A DNA stretch of 64,000 nucleotides, taken from the NCBI RefSeq assembly GCF_010015445.1, contig NC_053128.1, positions 11,452,340 through 11,516,339 on the forward strand, in the 5' to 3' direction. The translations under genes were made by a program, and so were the position numbers. Of this stretch, positions 22,495 through 34,167 are shown in pieces. The DNA is from Perca fluviatilis (Eukaryota > Chordata > Actinopteri > Perciformes > Percidae). Every line of letters begins with the position of its first letter. Positions within the stretch are counted from its first letter, which is position 1. Under the pieces are notes generated by a model. The model saw only the letters and a program-made list of their open reading frames with translations, ran no database searches and was not told the origin of the DNA.

Positions 22495-22936
22495 GAGTAC
22501 AGGGTCAGATTGAATACAATTTTTTGTCAAGAAAACATTCTTAACTGTTGGACTATTTGCTCACGCAGTTTTTCACAAAGTGGTGAAACTCGCCTTATCC
22601 TTGCTTGTGAACGACTTTTGCCTTTTGGGGATGCTCCTTTTATACCCAATCATGACGCTCACCTGTTTCCAATTAACCTGTTCACCTGTGGAATGTTACA
22701 AACGAGTGTTTTTTGAGCATTCCTAAACTTTCCCAGTCTGTCCCAGCTTTTTTGGAACGTCTTGCAGGCATCAAATTCAAAATTAATTAATATTTGGAAA
22801 AAAAAAAAAAGTTTATCAGTATATTGTCTTTGTAGTGTATTCAACTGAATATAGATGGAAAAGGATTTGAAAATCATTGTATTCTTTTTTTATTTACGTT
22901 TTACACAACGTCCCAACATTGGAATTGGGGTTTGTA

Positions 22937-23371
22937 TGAAGTTCATTTCGGGGGGGGGGGAAGCAGAAGAAAAGAAATCATTCTAGTAATCTTTCTTTCT
23001 TTTGTTTTTAGTTCTTGTACAAAATGATGCTTCCGAGAAAATCAACCAGAACTATAAAATGAGATTATATTACACCAATTCTGACCTCTCCCTGGTTCAC
23101 AATTAAGCCGGATCTGAATTTAAAGTGCTTTTCCTGATAGAGCAATCATTACATGCACTTGCACAGTCATTTTTATCTAACTGTTGGCTCTGCTGTCAGT
23201 GTGTGGGTTGGCCTCAGTCCCATGGTGTGTAGCTTTCTTAAACGTACAATATGTCATTTTCTGACGCTAGGGGTCTCCATAGGGGTCTTTCATTTGAAAC
23301 ATGGACTTATTGATGACGTTGTGAAGTTACGTGGGATCATGGAAGTTGCTGTCTTCATCCACAACATATGA
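22937..23371. other. Non-coding spacer
   Basis: A G11 run at 22950-22960, then unassigned sequence. No gene or element ends are seen. Confidence 0.5.
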
Positions 23372-23373
23372 TA

Positions 23374-23908
23374 CAGTACAGGCCAAAAGTTTGGACACAC
23401 CTTCTCATTCAATGTGTTTCCTTTATTTTCATGACTATTTACATTGTAGATTCTCACTGAAGGCATCAAAACTATGAATGAACACATATGGAATTATGTA
23501 CTTAACAAAAAAGTGTGAAATAACTGAAAACATGACTTATATTTTAGATTCTTCAAAGTAGCCACCCTTTGCTTTTTTTGATAACTCTGCAAACCCTTGG
23601 TGTTCTCTCAATGAGCTTCATGAGGTAGTCACCTGAAATGGTTTTACCTTCACAGGTGTGCTTTGTCAGGGTTAATTAGTGGAATTCTTTCCCTTATTAA
23701 TAAAAAAGCAAAGGGTGGCTACTTTGAAGAATCTAAAATATAAGACATGTTTTCAGTTATTTCACACTTTTTTGTTAAGTACATAAGTCCATATGTGTTC
23801 ATTCATAGTTTTGATGCCTTCATTGAGAATCTACAATGTAAATAGCCATGAAAATAAAAAGGAAACGCATTGAATGAGAAGGTGTGTCCAAACTTTTGGC
23901 CTGTACTG
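23374..23908. mobile_element. Mariner-type MITE with about 205-bp inverted repeats
   Basis: A 535-bp element starting CAGTACAGGCCAAAAG and ending in its exact reverse complement, with TA at 23372-23373 and 23909-23910. The arms run to about 23582 and from about 23700 and differ at only around eight to ten positions. The outer features fit a deletion derivative of a Tc1/mariner transposon that kept only its long inverted repeats plus a 120-bp middle. No transposase remains. High arm identity suggests recent insertion or arm homogenisation. Confidence 0.92.
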
Positions 23909-23910
23909 TA

Positions 23911-24449
23911 TGTACGAGTCAATGTATTAAAGTTGTATTGACATTACATTTAGTAACATTTATTCATGTTAAGTCATTCTAATGAAATAGCCGCAGTGTT
24001 TCCTACATAATTAGTTAGATTCTATTTGTGGTGGTAGCTATTTATATATACATATTTCACATGTCAGTGTCTCCTCTCGAATTTCCTCAGCACTTCATAT
24101 TCATGTTTTTTTTTCTCCGTTGGTGATGAAACGGGTAGGAAGAATGCATGCACCATTACCAACTTGTGTTCCATTTAACTTGTGTACAACAAATCTAACA
24201 GGAAACAGACTTTTTCTCACTGTACAGCAAAGGAAAATGTGCCATGACTAAAGGCATCTCTCTGCTCTGACATGTAAATTTTTAAACACAGTGCTCAGGC
24301 TAAGGGCTTTTCTCCCAAGAAATGCAAGGTGTGCAGAGCGACTAAAAAGTGGGGATGCTCAGGGTGTAGACTGAACCACCTACCAGCCTAATTATATTTA
24401 ATGTAATTGGTAAAGCTATGCACCATATTAAGTGCATTAACACCTGCTG
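23911..24449. other. Non-coding spacer
   Basis: AT-rich, no recognisable gene or repeat boundary. Confidence 0.5.
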
Positions 24450-24655
24450 TAGTGCTGCTCGATTATGGAAAAAATGTTGATCAATATTTAAATCCATTAA
24501 TTTACCACGATGGATTTAACTTTGTGAATCAGAACGCAAGACAAAATAAGAGTTTACTTGCAAGATGTAATGTGCAAAATAATAATTTTTGTTGCTGTGA
24601 TCGCTTGCAGCCAAAAGCAAAATTGCGATCAGAATTCAATAAATGGCACAGCCCA
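24450..24655. mobile_element. hAT-like MITE, degraded
   Basis: The left end TAGTGCTGCTCGATTATGG and right end GGCACAGCCCAA resemble the TAGGGCTGC...GCAGCCCTA ends of a widespread fish hAT MITE, with an AT-rich interior containing ATCGATT-like motifs. No target duplication is preserved. Confidence 0.5.
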
Positions 24656-24659
24656 AATC

Positions 24660-27600
24660 ATAACTGAAAAAGGGAACTGGAAAGAATACCTAGTTACATT
24701 TAATAATCAATATTACAATCGTATAGCTTTGGAGCCATAGAGGTTCATATGCAAAGATAATTCCACAGGATTTAGCAAATACTACAGATGATATATAACA
24801 TAAGATTCCTCAAGGATCATGAATACATTTAGACTTTTCATAGATGGACCTTAAACTAGGTTTTTGAAGGTGCCTGTGTTCGAGCAAGGACATGGCCTAT
24901 TTTAAATGCACTGAAATAGGGTTTTGCCGTCTTTGCTGTTCATCCTGTCAGTCAGAGCTTAAACTCCCTGCACGGCTCAGATAGGGAGGTATGACTCTTT
25001 AGACCTCTGCCACATCTGCTAAGTGAAGGTTCAGTAGCATTGCAGTAAAGTCAGCATGGTGGCTAACTTAGTTGGTTTTTCTCGACATCTCTCAACATGT
25101 CTGATCTCAGCAAGTACAACCTTTAACGACGTGCAGAGAAGCTCGTCTTCAGAGGCACGTCTGTGATCCTGCACTGGGAACAAGGGAGCAGAGTGCCCGC
25201 AAACCTTAATTATTCACAGCAGGGAGGCTTTTGTCTGGCACTGAGGACAGAGACACAATAACTAATCAGTAGGTGCCAGTCTCCATAGGGCCTAAGGGAT
25301 TCAGCATCCTGGAATTTGATTTCTGCTTCAGGCTCCTTCTGTGGAAAATGTAACCTTCTGGGAAGGGCTTAATGGGGTTTTTGCTTTTGGGAGGAATCCA
25401 TCATGGAAACATGACATTTACTTCAGTTTTACACTAAAAGGTATTCACAAACAAAGCAGTTCACCTCTCTTTCTGTGCTCACAGCAGAGCTGATGATCGC
25501 ACAACACGGTGTGACACGAGGAAATAGCACAATACACGGTTCAAACAGCACACTAAACTGCATTATGTACGGTGTAGCTATTTAGCCTTTGATACAGTGT
25601 CAGCATTTTCCCAGCAATACAGGCGGACTCCACATAAAAACAGTATCATATAGATGTGAGAAATCTGCCTCGACTGCGTCTTCTGTGTCTCAGATGTGGG
25701 TTTGTGTATCTATGTGCTGCTTTGCTGTATTCTGCCAGGCTCGGTTTGTTGGTATCGTTGATTATGAGGTAGGCGAGGAGTCATGTACAGTATGCTGTAT
25801 ACCTTTCTGAATACATATACAATTGACATAAAAACAAACTGTAGAGAAAGAATTTGAAAGTACAATATTGTCTTTCAATACAATGGTTTCACCCAATGAA
25901 ATGAGTGAATGAACATCTTGAAGCTGTCACATTAGATTACTGCCTAAAGGAATTAAGCATGGATTCAGACAAAACCACATTACAGATGAACACAGCTTTA
26001 TTATGCTGATGGTCAAGCGAACACAAGGGCTTATCAAAGGCTCCTAAATCAGAGTTTTGTTCTTTTTTATATTTCTGCATATTGTCAACTCAGAGGTGTG
26101 TAATTCTAAGTTTAACTGTAACTTCTCTTATGTCACAATTACTTTGGTTTGTGAGGAAGACATTCAGTATGACAAGTTATGCCTCAGAATACAAATTCCT
26201 CCATTAAAGCAGTTCTGATGTCAGAAGAAGATGCTGGTACAAAATGTTATAGCCCAATGAGCTGCATCAGCTGTCAAATGGACATATCTGGTATCTACGA
26301 GTTCATCTGTGTGGGAGAAATCCAAGGACCAAAAGGGAAACACTTTATGGAATTGTATTTTGACATAACAGTACTTAATTGTCTTGGTTATATCTAACAC
26401 CATTAAGAATGACTTTACAGACAATTGTGTTACTCAAAGTCTATTTAGCAGCTTTTACATGAACGTGTCACAGAAGTCGGCCCTGACAGAAGGACAACAT
26501 GATTGGTATCCCTAAATGTTCATTGGATTAAAAAACTACCAGACAATACAAACTGGATACCAATTGCACTAACAACATGCCTGATGCACTTAATTCTCCT
26601 CTGTGAATACTTGCATCTTGATATGCTTGCTTCACAATTAACTAATTGCTACAAAAGCTGTGGCATTTATCATCTGCTCTACCCTGATACTGTAAATGAT
26701 GCCTGACACTTCACCGTGAGCTAATTGTAGAGCACATTTTTGTTTACTTCAATAGATATATGTTAAAGACACAGAATGAAACATGTTAAAGAGGATCAAT
26801 TCCAACCTAATGTTATATTTAGTTTGGTTAATATTCACATAATGCAACATGTGAGGTTTAGGCCAGAGCAGGCCATTACATCAGTGACCACTTTAGAACG
26901 GGTTGGCGTTCGATAAGAAAATAACAAGTGGAAATTTGACATTGCATTTAATGTAGGTCAAATTCCCCATTTTGATTAAAATGAAGTCAGATAGCATGTA
27001 GCTGAGTGATTAAGTGTTGCACTATGATAGCATGTAAAAGCATTAACTCATTAATAAAGCTTTGTAGACTTTACACATGACATATTCCATTAAGTTTGCG
27101 CTTGACCTCACGCCATCTGCATGCACTTTTATTTCTGTTGTGAAAACCCAGCGAGATGATCTATCAGATAAGTGTTCCTTGACAAGTATTTGGACAAAGA
27201 GTATACAAACCCTAGTTAAGACACCATGGAAGCAATGCTAATCAGATTTGATTGCCTTTTTGTTTGAATAAAAAAAGTTTAAAAAACGTATTAAACATAC
27301 ACTCACTTGCGTTAAATGAGAGATAACATATGTTGCATTTGTCACTATGACCCTATGAGAATCCAGGCTTCAGGGCACAAGTACCCATTAAAGAAGATGG
27401 CATTATTGGAGATCAAGGATAAGTACATCATTTATGCCATTAGAAAGGTGAAAATATTTAAAGTTTTCTCTTTTCATATAGTTTGACAGCTGTCAATTCC
27501 ATCTCTGTAGGAGTGAATTACCTTGCTCGCATTTTGTTTTTTACAAATTGCTACACTGTGTAGATTACAATTTAAATTTCAATATCATAACATGTTTACT

Positions 27601-28908
27601 TCACCACATACAGGACAATATGTTCAGCATGACTTTACTACAATATCTTCCATTTGCGTTTCCTGTACTTTTGAACACTTTGGTCTGTCTCATCTTACTT
27701 TGACCTTCTTAGTTGTCTATTACCTGCCTGTCTGTCCCACTTTCCTCTTGGATTTCAGAATCTGTTTGAATCAATTGAACAAGGCTTCACGCAATGAAAA
27801 GAACAAATCAGCCTTGTCAGAGGATTTCTCTCACTTTCAATTTCCTCCATGATGTTACAGGCAGTGCATCATCTATTTCAAGCCATGCTATGCTATGTTT
27901 CTTTTCCAGAAAACACAAACATCCTTCTCTTTTCAGAAAAGTAATATCTGAACTCTTTGCAAAGGCTTCTAGTGATTCAAAATTAAAATGACAATAATGA
28001 AATCAATTATAAAAGAAGTCTTTATTTTTCTTCCACAGATGAATGCTGAACGTTTTGATCAATAACCTAAATAAGGGAAGCAAACTTTATTAAAATTATA
28101 TAAAAGAACAATACTTAAGAATCTGCAGCCTGCCAGCGGCTCTTCCAGGCTGCAATTGTAAAGAAAACTAAACTATTAAATAGATAAACCAAAGCATTCA
28201 AAAATACCACGTCAGCACCAAAATGCATTGTAATCCACTGAACTGTTGTTAAGACATTTGGCTCTGAAGCACAACCTGCTAGTGGGCATAGAGGACAGAT
28301 CAGTGGAATATCAGTGATCAGTGGATCAAATTCATTTGGATGTATCCAAATGAGGAACATGTATGTCTGCACTAAAATGTGTGCCAATCCATCTTATAGA
28401 TGTAGAAACATTTCACAAGAAAGCAGCTGAGTTATGTATTATTGCTTCACCAAAAATGATCGGCTGCTAATCATATTTTACAAAATCAGCATCAGTGAAA
28501 CCTTGATTTGCTCTCGGTGTATGGCATATATCAGTACAGCACATAGCTTCTCCAGTAGTTGCTATAAGACCCACAGTCTATCTTTTTATGCTTTCCTCTC
28601 ACACAGCCAAGTTGAGGCCTAACTTAATTCCCCAGTTGCAAGTCTCCATGCAGTCTCAGCCCCAGCTTCGACATAGCTACAAGACAAGATCACATCATGA
28701 TACACTGATGATTGCAATAATGAAACGCTATACCCATGAGAGGTTCACTAGCTCTCAAATTGTCTCTATTATGGTTGCCAATTCCTGCTGATTCCCCAAA
28801 CACATCCTGCCACTCTCCCCTACAAAATGTGTTCACAGCTTCTGTCCATATGACGACTGAAATAAAACATAGGCAAATTACACAAAACATACTTGGATGT
28901 CATCTTAC
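24660..28908. other. Repeat-poor non-coding stretch of 4.2 kb
   Basis: The longest segment here without a recognisable transposon or microsatellite. Short frames exist (for example 27523-27852, 109 codons), but none shows a domain or consistent splice signals. Absence of repeats in such a dense transposon landscape could reflect regulatory constraint; I cannot test conservation. Confidence 0.45.
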
Positions 28909-29087
28909 TTAAAGGGGCCGTATGGAGTTTTCTTGTAAACAAACAGTTGTGTTTACATTCAACGTTTCTCCCAGAATTCATTGTGGCCTAACAAATGGTG
29001 TGAAGTAATTTCCTTGTAGCTTAACACACTTGCAAAGCCAAGCTTTTGAATACATTAAAAGCTGCATTGTTTGTGTCCATTAATGTC
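28909..29087. mobile_element. Possible left end of a TTAA element
   Basis: TTAA at 28909-28912 is followed by AGGGGCCGTATGGAG, a terminus style seen in other TTAA MITEs. No matching right end is found. Confidence 0.3.
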
Positions 29088-29650
29088 GGTAGATGCTAGA
29101 TCACACCGGATACACGTGTCAACTTCAATGAGAGAGGCCTCAACCCTTGGGCTTCAACACCAGTCAAAAGACGTTACTCCAGTGTTTGGATTTTACTTAC
29201 AGTCTTGGTTGCCAATGTTAATAATTCCTCCCCAATTTCGCATCACATTCCTGTTGGAACATGTTTGATTGTGTAGTTTTTGGTTTAGAAGCCTTATTGG
29301 TGACTTTGTTGCTATACTCCGTAACAGTCATTCCACTGCTACATGTAGCTAAATGCTAAGGTCAAAGAAAACCTGTATTTTTAGTTGTTGATGTTGATAA
29401 TTCCTCACCAATTTCTGATCACATGGCTTCTGGAACATGTTAAAACATGTTTTTATTTGTTTCTTTTTTTGGGGGGGGGGGGGGGTTTAGAAGCCTTTAT
29501 TGGTGATTTATCACTGTAAAAATGTCACTATACTCAGTTAAAGTCAGTCTTCTGCTCGAATGACGGGCAAAAAGCTCAAATGTTGATGCCAGCGCAGTAT
29601 ACTTGTGTGTTGACGTTGACACGTTTATTGGGTGTGATCTAGCAGCTACC
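29088..29650. mobile_element. Inverted-repeat element with internal duplication
   Basis: The left arm (29088-29123) and right arm (29615-29650) are 36-bp inverted copies sharing TGCTAGATCACACC and ACGTGTCAAC. Between them a roughly 130-170 bp unit occurs twice in the same orientation: AATTCCTCCCCAATTTC...GGAACATG...TTTAGAAGCC near 29220-29340 and AATTCCTCACCAATTTC...GGAACATG...TTTAGAAGCC near 29400-29540. The second copy contains a G16 tract near 29471-29486. No coding potential. Confidence 0.6.
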
Positions 29651-30031
29651 ATTTAGGCCAGCTGGCAGTCTTTTTCTATGGTGTTTGCCAGCACATTTCT
29701 GTTGTTGGCACATTACCTTTACCAACTGTTTTGTGTTTGAAAGTTCATTTTGACCTTTAGTAATGGAAGTTTTCTTTAGTTTTGCTTTGCTTTTCCAGCT
29801 GAGTAGTGAGGAAGATTTGAAAGCTATCTAACATGTTCAATTGCTATACGATTTGGTCTTAGAGCTTCAGATCATTTCAAAAGAGGAAAAGAGCAAACAA
29901 TACAACCACCAGCAGCACTCAGCAGGGTGCAAATAACTAATGAAAGTAAAATGAAACATATTAGTTTGCAAGTGATTTTTTTTTTTTTTTTTAACCATAT
30001 CTAATGTTAGACAGCAAGAAGAAGTTTAAGT
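29651..30031. other. Non-coding spacer
   Basis: Contains a T18 tract near 29974-29991. No gene is seen. Confidence 0.5.
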
Positions 30032-30033
30032 CT

Positions 30034-30523
30034 AGAGGCTGTTTTATGCTTCTGCGTCGAATCAACGGCGTACCCCCGCAGACCCCGCCGTGTCTACGCT
30101 GGACCCTACGCCGTAGCCTGACGTGCACCTATCGAAAAATTTAACTACACGTCGCAGCGACGCGCATCGCTCGACCGTGGCTTGGTAGCGTTGCATTTCC
30201 CCCCGACTCATTTCCTGGTTCTCCTTCTCCGTAAATAACATGAAATTAAGGAGAGAGTTAACTTTTCCTGCTACAGATTTCCCACCGTGGTCAGAAAGCA
30301 CAGGGGAGACACTTTGTTTCTCTGACTCTAGAGTCGCTACTCGCTCCGAAGCTAATTTACTCTCTCACTTCTCCCTCGCTCTATCACCCACTCCCCACAC
30401 ACACACAAACACACATGCCGGGTCGAAGCACACACCAGTGCACAAGTACAAACATCAGACCACTTACGTAGGCTACGGCGAAAGCTCTGCGTGGAGCCTC
30501 CGCAGAACCATAAAACAGGCTTA
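30034..30523. mobile_element. MITE with GGCTGTTTTATG-type inverted ends
   Basis: The left end AGGCTGTTTTATGCTTCTGC and the reverse complement of the right end, AGCCTGTTTTATGGTTCTGC, match closely. CGCCGTAGCCT then appears near both ends. The interior is CpG-rich, unlike its surroundings, and includes a (CA)-rich patch near 30400. The 94-codon plus frame crosses it without a domain. The superfamily is not certain; the CTACGCCGTAGC style is common in fish Harbinger-like MITEs. Confidence 0.6.
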
Positions 30524-31804
30524 ATACTTGCAATCAGTCAATACTTGACACACACAATCATGCAAAGTTGCACTGTCGTGTTAAAAAGCAAAAGCCCAAA
30601 TGAGAAGGTTTCTCCCACTTTCGGCAATGAAAGGCTGTGTTTGGCAAGCAAATAAAGGTTTGTTCGTATTGAAAGTTATTGCCCAGATATATATTAACAT
30701 TATTTCAACATTATTGTGCCAGTATTTCCACTAAACTCAATGACTTATTTTCTAAAGACTATTTTCTACAGCCTTATAAACTGTTCTTTATCGGGGTCTA
30801 CATGTGCAGCATGTCCAATCAGAGGAACATCAAAAACAGCATTCATGTAAGTATTTGATACACTGCATTTCATATATCCAACAGGCATAATATTGGATGG
30901 TTTCGGGATTTCAATACACCCTCTGGATATACTTAACAAGTTAGTTCCATGAAGACCGCTTCTCTCTCCCGGAGATGTGTTTAGCGTTTGTTTGTATCTT
31001 GAAGCCAATTACAACACAGATTGCTGGTCAAATTTGATTAAAAAAATCCTTCCCTGAAAAAAGGAAATCAGACTTTCCACCCTCAGGCACATTCCTCTGA
31101 TTTTCTCTAACTTATTAAACACAGCTATGGGAATGTTTAACTATAGAACTGTTTTCGGACATGCAGAGGTTTGGAGAGCAGTAGTTTTTTGGGTTTTTTT
31201 ACCAGCAGATTTGCGCATGCATAAATCACCAAGTTGTTTTGTGTAGGAGATACTGCGTCTGTGTAGATACTTATTAGAAATGAGAACCATGTACGTGTGT
31301 ATGCTTAATTATAACCAGTTATTGCCTGCATGCAGTTGTGTGTCTTGTGTGTTTGTTGGGGAGAGAGGGTGAGCACCGTGGTATTATAATTGTCGCATTC
31401 AATTAACTTTGAGAAGAGTGGTCAGTCCCCTATGGCAGTCGAAGCTGTTTCTATTAGACCAGGGGGGGTTAAGGCAAAGCTCCACTGGGGATTAGACACA
31501 AGCTGAAAAGGAGTAAAGGAGACTTTGCCTACAGTAAGTCTGGGATGTTGGCTGCTGCTTGTCTAAATCCTAAGTGTATTGGGTCCTTATGTGTTGAGCT
31601 ATGAATGAGCTAGCTGAGTGACTACAGGGTTGGGATTTGGCAGGATTTCACAGTCTTGATTAGATTTTGATTGTAAGTTTTGCAATTCAATCAGATATTG
31701 ATTTGGACCCCGTATTGATGCGATGGCAGTACAGTTATACAGTACGAGGGAGTATTTTAGACTTGTGACAATGTACTGTATCTGATTAGTCAATTACAAT
31801 GCGC
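30524..31804. other. Non-coding sequence, no feature recognised
   Basis: About 1.3 kb of AT-rich sequence without recognisable gene or element. Confidence 0.5.
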
Positions 31805-32147
31805 AACTAAGACCAAGAAAGTGAATCACATCACTCCAGTTCTGATGTCTGATGTCACTGGCTTTCTGCATCTCAAAGAATTGATTTAAAAATACTACTG
31901 TTGGTTTATAAAGCACTGAATGGTTTGGGACCAAAATACATGTCTGATCTGCTGCTACATTATGAACCATCCAGACCTCTCAGGTCGTCTGGGACAGGTC
32001 TGCTTTCAGAACTAAATATGGAGAAGCAGTGTTGAGTTTATGTGCAACACATATTTGGAACAAACTCCCAAAAAACTGCAGCTGTGCCGCAACTCTCACT
32101 TCTTTCAAATCAAGGCTGAATACTTTTCTTTTTGATGGGGCCTTTTT
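31805..32147 (+). pseudogene. CR1/L2-like LINE ORF2 C-terminus, first part
   Basis: From 31877 the plus strand reads RIDLKILLLVYKALNGLGPK followed by YMSDLLLHYEPSRPLRSSGT, ending at a TGA at 32033-32035. This is the conserved C-terminal tail found after the reverse transcriptase of many fish non-LTR elements (motif VYKALNGLGPKY). Further on, WNKLP-type sequence is present but out of frame (ATTTGGAACAAACTCCC at 32049). A short deletion removed the segment usually found between the serine-rich block and that motif. The copy continues after a 0.7-kb insertion at 32844. It is 5'-truncated, has stops, and is dead. Confidence 0.8.
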
Positions 32148-32151
32148 TTAA

Positions 32152-32839
32152 AGTGCCCATATTATGAAAAAAACACTTTTTCTGGTATTTGGGGTGTTCT
32201 TTTGTGTCTCTGGTGCTTCCACACACATACAAACTTTGAAAAAAATCCATCCATGCTGTTTTTTGGTGAGGTACGGTTTCTGAATGTGTCCTGCCTTCAG
32301 TCTCCTAGTGAGCTGTTCAAAATCGGCTCGGACTGTGACGTCACAACCGAAACGAGCTGGCTAACCGCAACCGAGCGCTCGTTAGCCGCTAACGCTAATG
32401 CTAACACTAGCATGGTACCTCTTTCTCAATAGCAAAGCACTGCTACAACACACACAAGTTCACCATAATATACAAAAGAACTACTTACATGTGCTCCCTC
32501 ATTTAGAAGTCTCCCAGCTAATCCTGACTTGTAAGTGACTGAAGTTGGAAAAACAGCCTGTCTTTTACTTCTATGGAGCTAGCTAGCTGACATGCTCTAC
32601 ATCTGAGCTACTGAGCATGTGCGAGTGCAATCAAAGATAGTACAGAAGAAGAAGATGAAAAGATGTCTCACTCTGTAGCTAAAACAGAAACCAGGTGAAA
32701 AGAGGATCTACAGCAGTGAGAGAGAGCTGTGCAGTACAACAAAAATATGGTGTTTTTTGAAAATTAAACCATGTAAACCTATTCTGGTACAACCTTAAAA
32801 TACAATTATGAACCTGAAAACGAGTATAATATGGGCGCT
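32152..32839. mobile_element. TTAA-flanked MITE inserted in a LINE
   Basis: TTAA sits on both sides (32148-32151 and 32840-32843). Ends AGTGCCCATATTATG and CATAATATGGGCGCT are inverted copies with one mismatch in the outermost dozen bases. The 688-bp interior includes GCTAACGCTAATGCTAAC and no coding sequence. Precise TTAA duplication and short inverted repeats fit piggyBac-type mobilisation. It cleanly splits the LINE 3' end on either side. Confidence 0.88.
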
Positions 32840-32843
32840 TTAA

Positions 32844-33025
32844 GTAATTTTTTATATTTTACACTGCACTCTGGCTTTTTATTCTTGTATTTCATACCTG
32901 TCTGATTCTATTTTAGCTGTTTTTATATTCTCTTTAACAAATGTTTTTAATTGCTCTTTAATGTTTTATGTGAAGCACTTTGAATTGCCTTTTTGCTGAA
33001 ATGTACTATCCAAATAAAGATGCCC
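32844..33025 (+). mobile_element. LINE 3' untranslated end, second part
   Basis: Continues the LINE from before the MITE: a T-rich 3' region with ATGTGAAGCACTTTGAATTG and GCTGAAATGTACTATCCAAA, ending AATAAAGATGCC. This GTAAAGCACTTTG...AAATAAA order is the usual terminus of that LINE group. Joining 32147 to 32844 gives a continuous tail. Confidence 0.75.
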
Positions 33026-34165
33026 TGCTGGCAACACTAAATTACAGTGCAGTGAGAAAGTAATAAGCTTGTGACGTCTTTTTATTGTTATGGCACATTG
33101 TATTTGAAACAAAAAATGTGCTGACTCAGAGTTTTTACCTCCATATTGGGTGAACAATGTGGGAGTCATCACACTGAGAATGCATAGTTCCCAATTTTAA
33201 GACAATGGAAATTGATCCTAAACATACAAAGCAAACAATGATTTGTTGATGGCCACACAGTGGAGTATTGTTGATCTACAGGCTACCCCCCAAGGCTTTT
33301 TGTGTTCCACTTTATCTCTGACATTTCATAGCCTACATAACTTATATATTATTGAAAATAATATTGACAGATAAATCAATAATGTAGATAACAAGCCATT
33401 GCAGCCCTTCTTCAATCAAACCTAGCATGAATTGTATGGGTTATTTATTTCTAAAATAAATAAAGTTTCTAAAGACCAGACTGAAGGCAAAAAGCCCCCT
33501 AAATGTGCAACAAGTGAAGATGGCTGCAGTACAGGGCAGAACATGAAGGATTTACAACTACATAATGATTTAAATGAGATTACTTTAAGTGTATATAATA
33601 GGATAATCCTGGTAATATTCTATATGTTTCTACATTTTGCAAACAAATCCCCCTACTAGTATAGCCTGCCTTGCCAAAGCCTGGTATATCTATTTATGTT
33701 CTGTGCCATAGACGACCATTGTCAAAAACTTTTAAAAACATAAACGTGAGCTGCAATGTTACATTGGATGACACTGTCCTTCATTACAATGAATACATAA
33801 ACATACGTTTATTTTGAGTACACTTGAAACTCTATATCTGTAAACTATCTATAAAGATGTACTTCAGTAATGGGCTTGACGTTGGCAAAAAAAGCTTATT
33901 AAAATATTGTTTGGTTTCGGTCTTTCCATGGGATTTGTTGGCCATAACAAAAACATTGAATGTCCTTTATCTTGTCTAATTACTTTATGTGACCTATAAT
34001 TGGCGGGCTGTGATCTGTAATCTAATGTACGCAAACTCAGATTGAAGCTAAAAGTCAGAACTTTACTGTTAAAAACTTTATTCATACACTAAATACAGAC
34101 ATTACATATTTCAATTGCTCTATATTATATACATGATATGTGTAAAGAGACCATGGGGTCTCTGG
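33026..34165. other. Non-coding sequence, possible old repeats
   Basis: Segment 33690-34040 has the uneven composition of an old MITE (GTGCCATAGACGACC, AAACGTGAGCTGCAATG), but no paired ends are seen. No gene. Confidence 0.4.
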
Positions 34166-34167
34166 GT

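Larger units (their letters stand above)
21320..22531 (-). mobile_element. Retroposon inserted in the Tc1 element
   Basis: Minus-strand insertion ending in a poly(A) tail, seen as T11 at 21320-21330 on the plus strand, preceded on the minus strand by AGAAAATAAAGAAAAAATAT. It is bounded by a 13-bp target duplication, AAAACATTGTTAA at 21307-21319 and AAAACATTCTTAA at 22532-22544, with one mismatch. These features indicate target-primed insertion of a 5'-truncated LINE or a retrocopy. No domain is recognisable in what remains, so the LINE class is unassigned. Two DNA transposons later inserted into it. Confidence 0.7.
20425..22640 (-). pseudogene. DD34E Tc1/mariner transposase pseudogene, interrupted
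   Basis: A minus-strand transposase relic. From 22640 downward lies the degraded N-terminal part (reverse complement of CTATTTGCTCACGCAG). It resumes after the inserted retroposon at about 21306 and runs to about 20425. Around 20560-20730 the reading gives PYLFQQDNA, then a stop, then TAWLRSKRVQVPDWPACSPD and LSPIENVW. This places the second catalytic aspartate and the glutamate 34 residues apart, the classical Tc1 spacing. At least one in-frame stop, frameshifts and the 1.2-kb insertion make it non-functional. The order of blocks and the flanking inverted repeats fit one original transposon. Confidence 0.85.
20220..22934 (-). mobile_element. Tc1/mariner element (DD34E) split by later insertions
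   Basis: Inverted repeats of roughly 200 bp. The left arm carries GTTGGGACG, GTAAAATGTTAATAAAAAC, CAATGATTTGCAAATCATT, GATGCCTGCAACACG and AAAAAAGCTGGGACAG; the right arm carries the reverse complements in mirrored order. TA dinucleotides flank both ends (20218-20219 and 22935-22936). Removing the insertion at 21320-22531 leaves about 1.5 kb, the normal size of the family. The element is dead through stops, frameshifts and the insertion. Confidence 0.9.

Noticed and set aside
30240..30524. 94-codon frame with CpG-rich start as a first exon
   Set aside because: It lies within an inverted-repeat MITE and has no domain or donor-site support.
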